A program made the position numbers and the translations under genes. The notes beneath the pieces are model-generated. The model was not told the DNA's origin, made no database searches, and saw only the letters and a program-made list of their open reading frames with translations. Shown here in pieces: positions 46,099-56,800 of a DNA stretch of 64,000 nucleotides (position 1 is the stretch's first letter; each line of letters starts with the position of its first letter). The DNA is from JASHPR01 sp963739645 (lineage in GTDB: Bacteria > Actinomycetota > Actinomycetes > Streptosporangiales > Streptosporangiaceae): the NCBI GenBank assembly GCA_963739645.1, contig CAVUBM010000066.1:30375-94374 (forward strand), read 5' to 3'.

Positions 46099-46129
46099 TT
46101 GACTCCGTACCTCGGTACGGCTGTTAGCT
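46099..46129 (+). promoter_or_regulatory. MerR-type promoter with operator in a 19-bp spacer
   Basis: A -35 box TTGACT (46099-46104) and a -10 box TTAGCT (46124-46129) are separated by 19 bases. The spacer contains the perfect dyad CCGTACC-TC-GGTACGG (46105-46120). An overlong 19-20 base spacer filled by a dyad is the hallmark of MerR-family-controlled promoters, which the activator shortens by DNA distortion. The predicted start of transcription is at or within a few bases of the merR ATG. Confidence 0.82.
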
Positions 46130-46137
46130 TGCCAAGC

Positions 46138-46542
46138 ATGGCTGGGATGACGATCGGGAGGTTCGCCGCCGAGCAAGGCGTCGGCGTCGAGACGGTCCGC
46201 TTCTATCAGCGCCGGGGACTGCTGGCCCGCCCGGAACCCACGGGCCCGGGGTACCGGGAGTACACCGACGACGACCGGCGGCGGCTGGCTTTCATCCGCC
46301 GGGCCCGGGAGCTCGGGTTCACGCTGGGGGAGATCAGCGAACTGCTCGGCCCCGCGCAGGGCGGCGGCGCCGACGACATCGTTCGGGCCGCCGAGGCCAA
46401 GCTCGGGGCGATCGCCGGGCAGATCAGGGACCTCACCCTGCTGCAGTGCAAACTGCGCCGGCTGGTCCAGGTCTGCGAGCACGGCGACCGCGGTGACTGC
46501 CTGGCCCTGCATCTGCCAGACGCGGAAGGAGCGCTGAGATGA
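46138..46542 (+). CDS. MerR-family transcriptional regulator
   Basis: 134 residues from ATG 46138; a second ATG three codons later is possible. The helix-turn-helix and wing are MTIGRFAAEQGVGVETVRFY, QRRGLL and PTGPGYREYTDDD. A dimerisation helix follows. The C-terminal effector part has three cysteines (LQCKLRRLVQVCEHGDRGDC), close to the metal- or redox-sensing layout of MerR-type proteins (C-x9-C-x7-C here). It overlaps the promoter described above at nearly zero leader distance. The downstream thioredoxin points to thiol stress or metal sensing; which one cannot be decided. Confidence 0.9.
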   Translation: MAGMTIGRFAAEQGVGVETVRFYQRRGLLARPEPTGPGYREYTDDDRRRLAFIRRARELGFTLGEISELLGPAQGGGADDIVRAAEAKLGAIAGQIRDLTLLQCKLRRLVQVCEHGDRGDCLALHLPDAEGALR

Positions 46543-46594
46543 ACGTCGCACGGAGGTGCGCGACATGAGTACGGTGCCGGAGGCGCGCACATGA
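46539..46594 (+). other. two chained 9-codon ORFs between merR and the thioredoxin gene
   Basis: An ATG at 46539 overlaps the merR stop codon and opens MNVARRCAT; its TGA overlaps the next ATG at 46565, which opens MSTVPEART; its TGA overlaps the thioredoxin ATG at 46591. All junctions are ATGA. Two similar segments (GGAGGTGCGCGACATGAG and GGAGGCGCGCACATGAG) show that the initiation region was duplicated. Confidence 0.5.
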
Positions 46595-46914
46595 GCCCGG
46601 CCAAGGTCGTGACCGATGAGAGCTTTGAAACCGACGTGCTGAACGGGCCGAGGCCGGTGATCGTGGAGTACTGGGCCCCGTGGTGCGGCCCCTGCCGCCA
46701 GGTCTCCCCGGTGCTCGACGCGATCGCGGCCGAGCACGCCGGCCAGGTTGACGTGGTGAAGGTCAACGTCGACGAGAACCCGCGGATCGTGCAGAAGTAC
46801 GGGATCCTCCTGGTCCCGACGCTGAGCATGTTCGCCGGCGGCGAGGTCGTCAGGCAGGTGATCGGGGCCAGGTCGAAGTCAGCGCTGCTGCGCGAGTTCA
46901 GCGACTTCATCTAG
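46591..46914 (+). CDS. trxA: thioredoxin
   Basis: 107 residues, normal thioredoxin length. The active site WAPWCGPCRQVSPVL is complete, followed by VDVVKVNVDENPRIVQKYG, the cis-Pro loop ILLVPTLSMFAGGEV and the C-terminal helix. It reduces protein disulfides in the cytoplasm. A GGAGG ribosome site lies 9 bases upstream of the ATG. It is co-transcribed with the MerR regulator, so its expression probably responds to whatever the regulator senses. Confidence 0.94.
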   Translation: MSPAKVVTDESFETDVLNGPRPVIVEYWAPWCGPCRQVSPVLDAIAAEHAGQVDVVKVNVDENPRIVQKYGILLVPTLSMFAGGEVVRQVIGARSKSALLREFSDFI

Positions 46915-46960
46915 CCGTTCCCGGCCGCGAATTAGCCCGCCCGACACTTAGAACACATGT

Positions 46961-46990
46961 TTGACAGTCGCGTCGTCCTTGAGGCAGGGT
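46961..46990 (+). promoter_or_regulatory. candidate housekeeping promoter
   Basis: TTGACA (46961-46966) is followed after 18 bases by CAGGGT (46985-46990), which matches the -10 pattern frequent in actinobacteria at the important A and T. It points to the unknown gene at 47104, leaving a leader of about 105 bases. Confidence 0.4.
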
Positions 46991-47103
46991 AGAGCACGTG
47001 CTCGATACCGAGACGGGCGGCTTCTAGCGGGCGGCCTGCGAGCACTCCCAGGCGCCAGATGCCAACGACTACAGCCGTACCGACGTGCAGGGAGGCATGC
47101 CCA

Positions 47104-47658
47104 GTGGGCCAGAAGACCGTCTTGTTCAGCGACCTCAGCGGCCAGATCATCACCCAGGACGATGCGCTGGCGCGCATCGTGGTTCACGAACACCCCGAAC
47201 TCGGCGACGGGCCGGTGGAGATCGAGGTCCTCACCGACGAGGCCCGGGCCATAGAGAAGGGAGCCCTGCGGGTGGCCGTGGTCGACCTGTATCTCCCGGG
47301 CGAGCAGGAGCCCCAGCGGGTGGCGCTGGAGGCTACCGCGTTCGACAAGCTGGCGACCGACCGGGCCATGACCGAGGTCCTCGTCAGCGCCCGGCCCGCC
47401 CGGCGCGCCGCCAAGAGCACGGCGGTCTTCGCGCCCCGCGGCGACCGTACCGACTACGGCACGATGGCGCACGCGGGCAAGCCGCATAAGGGCCGGGTCA
47501 CCGACGCCGAGAAGCGGCTCGTGCGGGAGCACTTCGATGAGATCAACGACCGGCTCGTGGCCGAGGGACTGCGCACGATCAGCCTGATCGACCGCGAGTC
47601 CGTCGAGAGGTACGGCCTGGAGGAACTGGCCAGGTCGCGGGGCATCGAGCCGGGCTAG
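47104..47658 (+). CDS. hypothetical protein (184 aa)
   Basis: 184 residues from GTG 47104, with GGGAGG 7 bases upstream. The N-terminal half is a mixed alpha/beta unit (VGQKTVLFSDLSGQII, IVVHEHPELGDGPVEIEVLT, ALRVAVVDLYLPG). A basic Ala/Arg linker with SARPARRAAKSTAVF and GDRTDYGTMAHAGKPHKG follows. The C-terminal part is helical (TDAEKRLVREHFDEINDRLV; RESVERYGLEELARSRGIE). A dimerising strand unit, basic linker and small C-terminal helical domain recall nucleoid proteins of the Lsr2 type, but I cannot align it. Codon use is like that of its neighbours. I do not recognise a family. Confidence 0.75.
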   Translation: MGQKTVLFSDLSGQIITQDDALARIVVHEHPELGDGPVEIEVLTDEARAIEKGALRVAVVDLYLPGEQEPQRVALEATAFDKLATDRAMTEVLVSARPARRAAKSTAVFAPRGDRTDYGTMAHAGKPHKGRVTDAEKRLVREHFDEINDRLVAEGLRTISLIDRESVERYGLEELARSRGIEPG

Positions 47659-47681
47659 CGCCCGGGGCGATGCCCGCACCC

Positions 47682-47719
47682 GCCGCCGGCACTATGACGG
47701 CCTCCATAGTGCCGGCGGC
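47682..47719. terminator. perfect 15-bp bidirectional hairpin
   Basis: GCCGCCGGCACTATG and CATAGTGCCGGCGGC pair perfectly around an 8-base loop (47697-47704). It lies between the convergent ends of the unknown gene at 47104 and the amidase, so it can end both transcripts. Confidence 0.85.
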
Positions 47720-47754
47720 CTGGCCGCCGGGGTGGCAATCGCGGCACGCAGCGA

Positions 47755-49212
<1,458 letters not shown>

Positions 49213-49503
49213 GACCGTCCCGCCGGCAGGACACAGGCCCGGTCCGTGCCATTGCCCGCCACCATGGTGCCCCCTCGGGTAAAGGGCAAGCCTAGGACCG
49301 GGCCTGCGGCCAGCGCCAGAGCGGCAGGCCTGGCCCGCACGCTGCTCTCGTAGCCGGGCCGGCCCCGCCCGACCGGCTGGAGCGTCCCGGGTAAGTCACA
49401 GCCCGTAACAAGCCGGACACTTTCCACGGAAGTCGTATCTATAGACCACATGTGGCCATTGCTTTACAGTTTGCTGCCTAGCACTTGACCCTGTGAGGGT
49501 GGC
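49213..49503. other. intergenic region upstream of the polyamine-type ABC operon
   Basis: 290 bases between divergent genes. The 80 bases before potA are AT-richer and include the palindrome CCACATGTGG near 49447-49456 and a TCTATAG segment just before it. This is the probable promoter/operator region of the ABC operon. No gene is supported. Confidence 0.4.
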
Positions 49504-50652
49504 ATGGGAGTGAGTCCAGCAAACGGCGACGGCGCGTACGATGTGGAGTTCCGCGCCGTGACCAAGCGCTTTGGCTCCCTGACTGCGGTCGACGCGGTCA
49601 GCCTGAAGGTACGCAAGGGCGAGTTCCTGTCGCTCCTGGGGCCGTCTGGCTGCGGCAAGACCACGTCGTTGCGGCTGATCGCCGGCTTCGAGCAGCCGGA
49701 CGAGGGCGAGATCCTGATCGGCGGCCGGGACGCGGTCGGCACGCCGCCGTACAAGCGCGAGGTCAACACCGTCTTCCAGCAGTACGCGCTGTTCCCGCAT
49801 ATGTCGGTGCTGGACAACGTCGCCTATGGGCTCAAGCAGCGCAAGGTCGCCAAGCCCGAGCGCCACGCCAAGGCGCGTGAGGCGCTCGAGCTGGTGCAGA
49901 TGACCGGCCGGGAGAAGCACCGGCCGACGATGCTCTCCGGCGGCCAGCAGCAGCGCGTCGCGCTCGCCCGGGCGCTGGTGATGAACCCGAGGGTGCTGCT
50001 CCTGGACGAGCCGCTGGGCGCGCTGGACCTGAAGCTGCGCAAGGAGATGCAGATCGAGCTCAAGCGCATCCAGCTGCAGGTCGGGATCACCTTTGTCTAC
50101 GTGACCCATGACCAGGGTGAGGCGCTGTCCATGTCCGACCGGGTGGCGGTCATGTCGAACGGCCTGATCGAGCAGATCGACGAGCCCCGGGCGATCTACG
50201 ACCGGCCGCTGACCCCGTTCGTGGCCGACTTCATCGGGGACATGAACTTCCTGGCCGGGGAGGTGGTCGAGGCCGCTGACAGCGGGTTCGCCATCGATGC
50301 GGGCTCGGGGGTGGTGGTACGCGGCCGCGGTCAGGTCGTCAAGGGCACCCGGGTGCGGGTCGGCATCCGGCCCGAGCGCATCGTGGCCACGGCCGGCCCG
50401 TCCGCCGGGACCGCCAACTCGGCCACCGCCGAGGTCATTACGAAGATGTACCTGGGCGACCAGATCCAGATCGTGGCCAGTCTCGCCACCGGCACCAGCA
50501 TCGTTGTCCGCGAACAGCGGGCCAGCGCCGATCCCGCGCTCGACACCATCAACCCAGGCGACCGGATCGCTCTCAGCTGGGACGAAGCGGCCCCGCTTCT
50601 CCTGGGTGAAGCCAACCCAGCTGCGCCGGCAGGCCAGCAGGAGGAATCATGA
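49504..50652 (+). CDS. potA: spermidine/putrescine-type ABC transporter ATP-binding protein
   Basis: 382 residues. Walker A is LGPSGCGKTTSLR, the Q-loop is NTVFQQYALFPHMSVLDNVA, the signature is MLSGGQQQRVALARALV, Walker B is LLLDEPLGALD and the H-loop is VYVTHDQGEA. After FVADFIGDMNFL a TOBE domain spans the last 120 residues. This matches PotA, the ATPase of polyamine importers, and related putative iron or thiamine ATPases. ATG 49504 follows GAGGGTGGC. The stop overlaps the binding-protein start (ATGA). Confidence 0.9.
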   Translation: MGVSPANGDGAYDVEFRAVTKRFGSLTAVDAVSLKVRKGEFLSLLGPSGCGKTTSLRLIAGFEQPDEGEILIGGRDAVGTPPYKREVNTVFQQYALFPHMSVLDNVAYGLKQRKVAKPERHAKAREALELVQMTGREKHRPTMLSGGQQQRVALARALVMNPRVLLLDEPLGALDLKLRKEMQIELKRIQLQVGITFVYVTHDQGEALSMSDRVAVMSNGLIEQIDEPRAIYDRPLTPFVADFIGDMNFLAGEVVEAADSGFAIDAGSGVVVRGRGQVVKGTRVRVGIRPERIVATAGPSAGTANSATAEVITKMYLGDQIQIVASLATGTSIVVREQRASADPALDTINPGDRIALSWDEAAPLLLGEANPAAPAGQQEES

Positions 50653-51896
50653 ACGAAGACCGGGATGAACTGAACATCCTCGCGCCGCGCGCGATGAAAC
50701 CGAAGCTCGACTATCTGCACCGCGAGGTCCAGCGGGCGGCCGGCCGGCACATCGACCGGCGGCAGGCCCTCGGCCTGGGCGGGATGGCGCTGTTCGCTGC
50801 AGCGGCCGCGGCGTGCGGCACGACATCGACGGGCTCCGGCGGCTCGAGCAGCCAGTCCGGCTCCTCCGGGAACCCGCTGGCGGGCAAGCCCCTGGAGAGC
50901 CACCTGGAGATCTACAACTGGTCCCAGTACGACGACCCGTCGACCTTCGCCAAGTTCCGGAAGCTTCCGCCCGAGGCGAAGGTGGGGATGACGGTCCACG
51001 AGACCTTCTACTCCAGCAACGATGAGCTGCTGGCCAAGCTGCACGCGGGCGGCACGGGTTACGACATCATCGTGCCCAGCCAGAATGCCGTGGCCGAGCT
51101 GATCGAGGAAAAAGGGCTCATGGCCCTGGACAAGGCGCTGCTGCCCAATCTCAAGAACCTGGACCCGTCGTTCCTGAAGCCGGCCTATGACCCGACGGGC
51201 GACTATCACGTCATCAAGGACTTCGGCATCACGATGTTCTTCTTCAACAACAAGATCGTGAAAGAGCACCCGAAGACCATGCACGACTTCTACATGGCCC
51301 TGCCCAAGTACGTGAGCCAGGGCCGCACCAACCTCCTGGACGGGGCGGAAGAGGTCGTGCCGCTCGCGCTGATGGCGCTGGCCCTGAACCCCAACACCAC
51401 GAGCCAGTCCGACTTCAGCCAGGTGAAGTCCTTCCTGCTCTCGATCCGCAAGGGCGTCACCACGATCGACTCGTCCGCCTACATCAACGACGCGATCGCC
51501 GGCAAGATCATCCTCAGCCAGGGATGGAACGGCGACGTGCGCCGGATCGTGGACGGGCGCAAGAAGGAGGGCGACATCACCGCGGTCATCCCGACCGAGG
51601 CCTCGGAGATCTGGGCGGACAACTGGTGCATTCCCGTGAGCGCACCGCACCCGGTCGCCGCGCACGCCTGGATCAACTGGCTGCTCACGCCGAGCACCGC
51701 GGTGACCGAGATGAACTACCACAATTACAAGATCCCGATGGCGAGTGCCCTGGCGCAGCTGCCCTCGAGCCTGCGGGACGACCCCATGTTCAACGTGCCG
51801 AAGACCTACACGGACAACTATCACTACATCCTGAACGTCAGCCCCCAGGTCGTGGAGACCCGCACCCAGATCTACTCGGAGTTCAAGGCGGGCTGA
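50649..51896 (+). CDS. potD: polyamine-type ABC transporter substrate-binding lipoprotein
   Basis: 415 residues. The N-terminus has a twin-arginine-like pair before a hydrophobic stretch (HIDRRQALGLGGMALFAAAA) and a lipobox ending at Cys in AAAACGTT, so it is probably an exported lipoprotein, with Tat export possible. The mature part begins ESHLEIYNWSQYDDPSTFAK, typical of PotD-like proteins (I-Y-N-W), followed by YDIIVPSQNAVAELIEEKG, FFFNNKIVKEHPKTM and NWCIPVSAPHPVAAHAWINW. Polyamine specificity is a family-level inference. Confidence 0.9.
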   Translation: MNEDRDELNILAPRAMKPKLDYLHREVQRAAGRHIDRRQALGLGGMALFAAAAAACGTTSTGSGGSSSQSGSSGNPLAGKPLESHLEIYNWSQYDDPSTFAKFRKLPPEAKVGMTVHETFYSSNDELLAKLHAGGTGYDIIVPSQNAVAELIEEKGLMALDKALLPNLKNLDPSFLKPAYDPTGDYHVIKDFGITMFFFNNKIVKEHPKTMHDFYMALPKYVSQGRTNLLDGAEEVVPLALMALALNPNTTSQSDFSQVKSFLLSIRKGVTTIDSSAYINDAIAGKIILSQGWNGDVRRIVDGRKKEGDITAVIPTEASEIWADNWCIPVSAPHPVAAHAWINWLLTPSTAVTEMNYHNYKIPMASALAQLPSSLRDDPMFNVPKTYTDNYHYILNVSPQVVETRTQIYSEFKAG

Positions 51897-52783
51897 TGGC
51901 GGTCGCTGAGCAGACCGAGCCGCCGGCCGTCGCCACGCCGGCCCCGCGGCGCAGGCGGTCATTCAAGCCGCGCTACCCGGGGTGGCTGACCGCGCCGTCG
52001 CTGCTGTACTACGTCATCTTCTTCCTGGGGCCGATGGCGATCCTGGTGGCGTTCTCGCTGGCCACCCAGCGCGGATTCGGCGGCCTGTCCTACGGGTTCG
52101 ACATCTCCCAGTACAAGCTGATCGGGAACTCCCTGTATACGACCATCTTCGAGCGGACGCTCGTGATGGCCTCGGTGGGATCCCTGCTCACGATCGTGGT
52201 GGGCTACCCGGTCGCCTACTGGATGGCCCGCTACCTGAGCACCTACAAGATGCTGGCCCTGCTCATCGTCGTGGTGCCGTTCTGGACGTCGTTCCTGATC
52301 CGCACCTACGCCCTGAAGATCATCCTGGACCCCAACGGGTACCTCGCCAAGGACGTGGGCATCAACATCCTGTACACCAAGTACGCGGTCGCCGTGGGCC
52401 TGGTCTACAACTACCTGCCGCTGTTCATCCTGCCGGTGTTCGCGTCCCTGGAGCGGATGGACTGGACGCTGATCGAGGCCGCCACCGACCTGGGGGCGCG
52501 CCCGTTCACCGCGTTCCGGGAGATCACGCTCCGGCTCACCCTGCCCGGCGTGGTCACCGGGGCGCTGCTGGTGTTCATCCCGATGACCGGCGAGTACATC
52601 ATCCCCAACATCTTGAGCGGCGGGAATTACGAGTTCGTGGGGAACGTCATCGGCGACCAGTTCAACCAGGCCCAGAACCAGCCGTTCGGCTCAGCGCTCG
52701 CGATCGCGCTGATGGCGGCGCTGTCGGTGTTCGTCATCGTGTACATCCTCTTCGCCACGAAGGAGGAACAGTTCGGTGCCTAG
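51896..52783 (+). CDS. potB: polyamine-type ABC transporter permease (PotB-like)
   Basis: 295 residues, six predicted helices (LLYYVIFFLGPMAILVAFSL; VMASVGSLLTIVVGYPVAYW; LIVVVPFWTSFLIRTYALK). The ATPase-contacting loop is IEAATDLGARPFTAFREITL (E-A-A-x-D-L-G-A). The segment PFWTSFLIRTYAL is characteristic of PotB-like proteins. The ATG overlaps the binding-protein stop codon (TGATG), and the end overlaps the next permease by 8 bases. Confidence 0.92.
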   Translation: MAVAEQTEPPAVATPAPRRRRSFKPRYPGWLTAPSLLYYVIFFLGPMAILVAFSLATQRGFGGLSYGFDISQYKLIGNSLYTTIFERTLVMASVGSLLTIVVGYPVAYWMARYLSTYKMLALLIVVVPFWTSFLIRTYALKIILDPNGYLAKDVGINILYTKYAVAVGLVYNYLPLFILPVFASLERMDWTLIEAATDLGARPFTAFREITLRLTLPGVVTGALLVFIPMTGEYIIPNILSGGNYEFVGNVIGDQFNQAQNQPFGSALAIALMAALSVFVIVYILFATKEEQFGA

Positions 52784-53714
52784 GCGTATGTCGGCCAAGC
52801 TCGGCTTCACCGCGTGGGCGCTGGTGGTGTTCGCGTTCCTGTACCTGCCGATCCTGGTCATGGTGATCTTCGCCTTCAACAAGCCGTCGGCGACATCCGT
52901 GGCCGCCTTCCACGGCTCCAACATCTGCAACATCCCGCCCACGCAGGTCGGCAACATCACGGTCTGGAACGGGTTCACCTCGTGCTGGTTCAGCGCGGGC
53001 CTGCACGACCCGACCTACATCCCGGCCATCCTCACCAGCCTTCAGATTGCCGCGGTGGCATCGATCATCGCCACCGTCCTGGGGCTGTGCGCGGCCCTGG
53101 CCCTGGCCCGGATGAGGCCGCGGCTCCGCGCACCGTTCGATGCCCTCGTCTACCTGACCCTCGTGGTGCCCGAGATCGTCATCGCCGTGGCCTCGCTCAT
53201 TTTCTTCGTGCAGGCACGTAACTACATCCACGCGTTCCCGCCGCTCGGGAAGATCACCATCCTGCTGGGCCAGGTGGTGTTCGGCGCCTCGCTGACGATG
53301 CTCATCATCCGGGCCAGGTTCGTGGGCATGGGCGACACGCTCGAGGAGGCCTCCTACGACCTCGGCTCCGGGCCGCTGGCGACTTTCCGCCAGGTCACGC
53401 TGCCCAGGCTCATGCCGGCGATCATCGCTTCCTTCCTGCTGTCGTTCACCTTCTCCTTCGACGACTACGTCCTGCCCGTGTTCACCAACGGCACGACGAA
53501 CACCTGGCCGATCGTGCTCTACTCCGCGGTGCGCTTCGGCCTCACCCCGTCGGTCAACGCCCTCGCCACGATCATGCTCGCCGTCACCGTGCTGGCGGTG
53601 GTCGTCACGGCCATCGTCCTGCGCCGCAGCCGCGTTCAGGTCACCCCGGGCCAGGAGAAGACCATCGGCCTGGACGCCGCCATCGGCGTCCGCTATATCG
53701 CGCCGTCCCAATGA
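52776..53714 (+). CDS. potC: polyamine-type ABC transporter permease (PotC-like)
   Basis: 312 residues, six helices. LGFTAWALVVFAFLYLPILV and MVIFAFNKP mark the start; the EAA loop is LEEASYDLGSGPLATFRQVT; TFSFDDYVLPVFTNGTTNTW is the typical PotC segment before the last helices. A Cys-containing extracytoplasmic loop (SNICNIPPTQVGN and FTSCWFSAG) is longer than in Escherichia coli and could form a disulfide. The start is GTG 52776. This gene closes the operon. Confidence 0.9.
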   Translation: MPRRMSAKLGFTAWALVVFAFLYLPILVMVIFAFNKPSATSVAAFHGSNICNIPPTQVGNITVWNGFTSCWFSAGLHDPTYIPAILTSLQIAAVASIIATVLGLCAALALARMRPRLRAPFDALVYLTLVVPEIVIAVASLIFFVQARNYIHAFPPLGKITILLGQVVFGASLTMLIIRARFVGMGDTLEEASYDLGSGPLATFRQVTLPRLMPAIIASFLLSFTFSFDDYVLPVFTNGTTNTWPIVLYSAVRFGLTPSVNALATIMLAVTVLAVVVTAIVLRRSRVQVTPGQEKTIGLDAAIGVRYIAPSQ

Positions 53715-53823
53715 TCTGCCCGCGGGCGACGCCAGCAGAACTAGCCGCCCTGATGATGTGTGGCCGGCCGCCGGCAGGGAAGCCTGGTGCTGTCACCGTC
53801 CCAGAACTCAGGGAGCCGCCCCG

Positions 53824-56800
53824 ATGAGTGCACGAGACTGGATGGGTTCCTGGCCGGCCTACCGTCAGCTAACCGGCCAGGACCGGCTGGGCCTGGGGGC
53901 GGCGGTCAGAAGCAGGCGGACCGAGCAGCTGGAGCCGCGGCTCCGCCGCGCGGACAAGGTCGTCAAGTCGGTCTGCCCTTACTGCGCGGTGGGCTGCGGC
54001 CAGGACGTGTATGTCGAAGGCGGCCGGGTCACGCAGATCGAGGGCGACCCGGACTCCCCGGTCAGCCGGGGCAGGCTGTGCCCGAAGGGTTCGGCGAGCC
54101 TGCAGCTGACCACCGGTGACGCCCGCCAGTACCAGGTCAGGTACCGCCGGCCGTTCGGCACCGCGTGGGAGCACCTGGATCTGGACACGGCGATGGACAT
54201 GATCGCCGACCGGGTCATCTCGGCGCGGCGGGCGGGCTGGGAGTGGCAGGTCGACGGAAAGCGCACCCGCCGGACGCTCGGCGTGGCCAGCCTGGGCGGG
54301 GCCACGCTCGACAACGAAGAGAACTACCTGATCAAGAAGCTGTTCACGGCGCTGGGCACGATACAGATCGAGAACCAGGCCCGGATATGACACTCCTCCA
54401 CCGTTCCCGGTCTGGGGACTAGCTTCGGGCGTGGCGGGGCCACCACCTTCCCGCGCGACCTCATCAACTCGGACTGCATCCTGATCGAGGGCTCCAACAT
54501 GGCCGAGTGCCATCCGGTCGCCTTCCAGTGGGTCATGGAGGCCAAGTCCCGCGGTGCCACGGTCATCCATGTCGACCCCCGATTCAGCCGGACCAGCGCC
54601 GTGTCCGACCTGCACGTGCCGATCCGGGCCGGCGCCGATATCGCGTTCGTCGGCGGCCTGATCAACTATGTGCTGCGCACCGGGAAGTACTTCAGGGACT
54701 ACGTGCTGGCCTACACCAACGCGGCCACGATCTTGAGCGAGGACTACGCCGACACCGAGGACCTCGACGGGGTGTTCTCCGGCCTGAACGCCGAGCACCG
54801 CTACTACGACTTCGAGGCCTGGCGGTACCAGGGGGCCGAGGCCAAGGCGGCCAGCGGCGTCCGCGACGAGCCTGACCCGCCGGACCACCACACCCAGCGA
54901 CGGCGGCGGGAGGCAGGACGCGGCGAGGCGCACGGTTCCGGCGGCGCCGCGACCCACCCGGCGCCGGACACCGACCCCACGCTGGAGCATCCGCGGTGCG
55001 TGTTCCAGGTGCTGAAACGCCATTTCGCGCGCTACACCCCGGAGATGGTCGAGCAGATCGCCGGGGTGCCCCAGAAACTGTTCGACCAGGTCTGCCAGGC
55101 CGTGACCGGCAACTCGGGCCGTGACCGCACGACCGCGTTCGTCTACAGCCTGGGCTGGACCCAGCACACCGTCGGCGTGCAGTACATCCGGACCGCCGCG
55201 ATCCTGCAGGCCCTGCTCGGGAACATGGGCCGACCCGGCGGCGGCATCCTGGCCCTGCGCGGCCACGCCTCCATCCAGGGGTCGACCGACATTCCCACCC
55301 TGTTCGACCTGCTGCCCGGGTACCTGCCCATGCCGTTCGCCCACGGCAACGCCGATCTCGACTCCTACGTCGCGGCCGAGTCCGTGCCGAACGGGTTCTG
55401 GGCGAACACCCGTGACTACCTGGTCAGCCTGCTGAAGGCCTGGTGGGGCGAGGCCGCCACCGCGGAGAACGACTTCTGCTTCGACTACCTGCCCCGGCTG
55501 ACTGGCAGCCACAGCACCTACGAGACGGTCATCGCCCAGACGCAGAAGATCTGCCGGGGCTACTTCCTCTTCGGCCAGAACCCGGCGGTCGGCTCGGCCA
55601 ACGCCCGGCTGCAGCGGCTGGGCCTGTCCAGGCTGGACTGGCTGGTGGTCCGCGACCTGGTCATGATCGAGAGCGCCACCTGGTGGAAGGACGGCCCGGA
55701 GATCGAGACCGGGGAGATGACCCCGCAGGACATCGGCACCGAGGTCTTCTTCCTGCCCGCGGCCGCCCACACCGAGAAATCCGGCAGCTTCACCAACACC
55801 CAGCGCCTGCTGCAGTGGCACCACCAGGCGGTCGAGCCGGCCGGCGACGCCCGCAGCGACCTGTGGTTCACCTACCACTTGGGGCGCCGCATCCGGGAGA
55901 AGCTGGCCGCGTCGGCCGACGAGGCCGACCGGCCGGTCCTGGATCTCACCTGGAACTACCCGACCGCGGGCCCGCTGGAGGAGCCAGACGCCGACGCGAT
56001 CCTGGCCGAGATCAACGGCTGGGACCAGGACGGCAAGCCGCTCTCGTCCTACACCCAGCTCACCGGGGACGGCTCAACCACCTGCGGCTGCTGGATCTAC
56101 TGCGGCGCGCGCGCCGACGGGGTGAACCAGTCCGCCCGGCGCACCCCGTGGACGAAGCAGGACTGGGTGGCACCGGACTGGGGCTGGGCCTGGCCGGCCA
56201 ACCGGCGGGTTCTCTACAACCGAGCCTCGGCCGACCCTGAGGGCCGGCCCTGGAGCGAGCGCAAGGCACTGGTCTGGTGGGACGAGGACCAGCGGCGGTG
56301 GGTCGGGCATGACGTGCCCGACTACATCGCCGACCGGCCCCCGTCGTACCGCCCGCCCGAGGGCGCCACCGGCGTGGATGCCATTTCCGGCACCGATGCG
56401 TTCATCATGCAGGCCGACGGCAAGGCCTGGCTGTTCGCCCCGGCGGGGCTGGTGGACGGCCCGCTGCCGGCTCATTACGAGCCGCAGGAATCGCCATTCT
56501 CTAACCCGCTGTACGGGCAGCAGCACAACCCGGTCCGGCAGATCATCCGGCACCGCGAGAACCGGTATCAGCCCAGCGGCGACCAGCCGGGATCGGGTGT
56601 GTTCCCCTACGTGACCACGACGTACCGGCTGACCGAGCACCATACCGCCGGGGGCATGTCCCGGTTCCTGCCCTACCTGAGCGAGCTCCAGCCCGCGTTC
56701 TTCTGCGAGATCTCGCCGCAGCTCGCCGCCGAACGTGGCCTCGAGCACCTCGGCTGGGCCACGATCGTCACCGCTCGCAGCGCGATCGAGGCCCGGGTCC

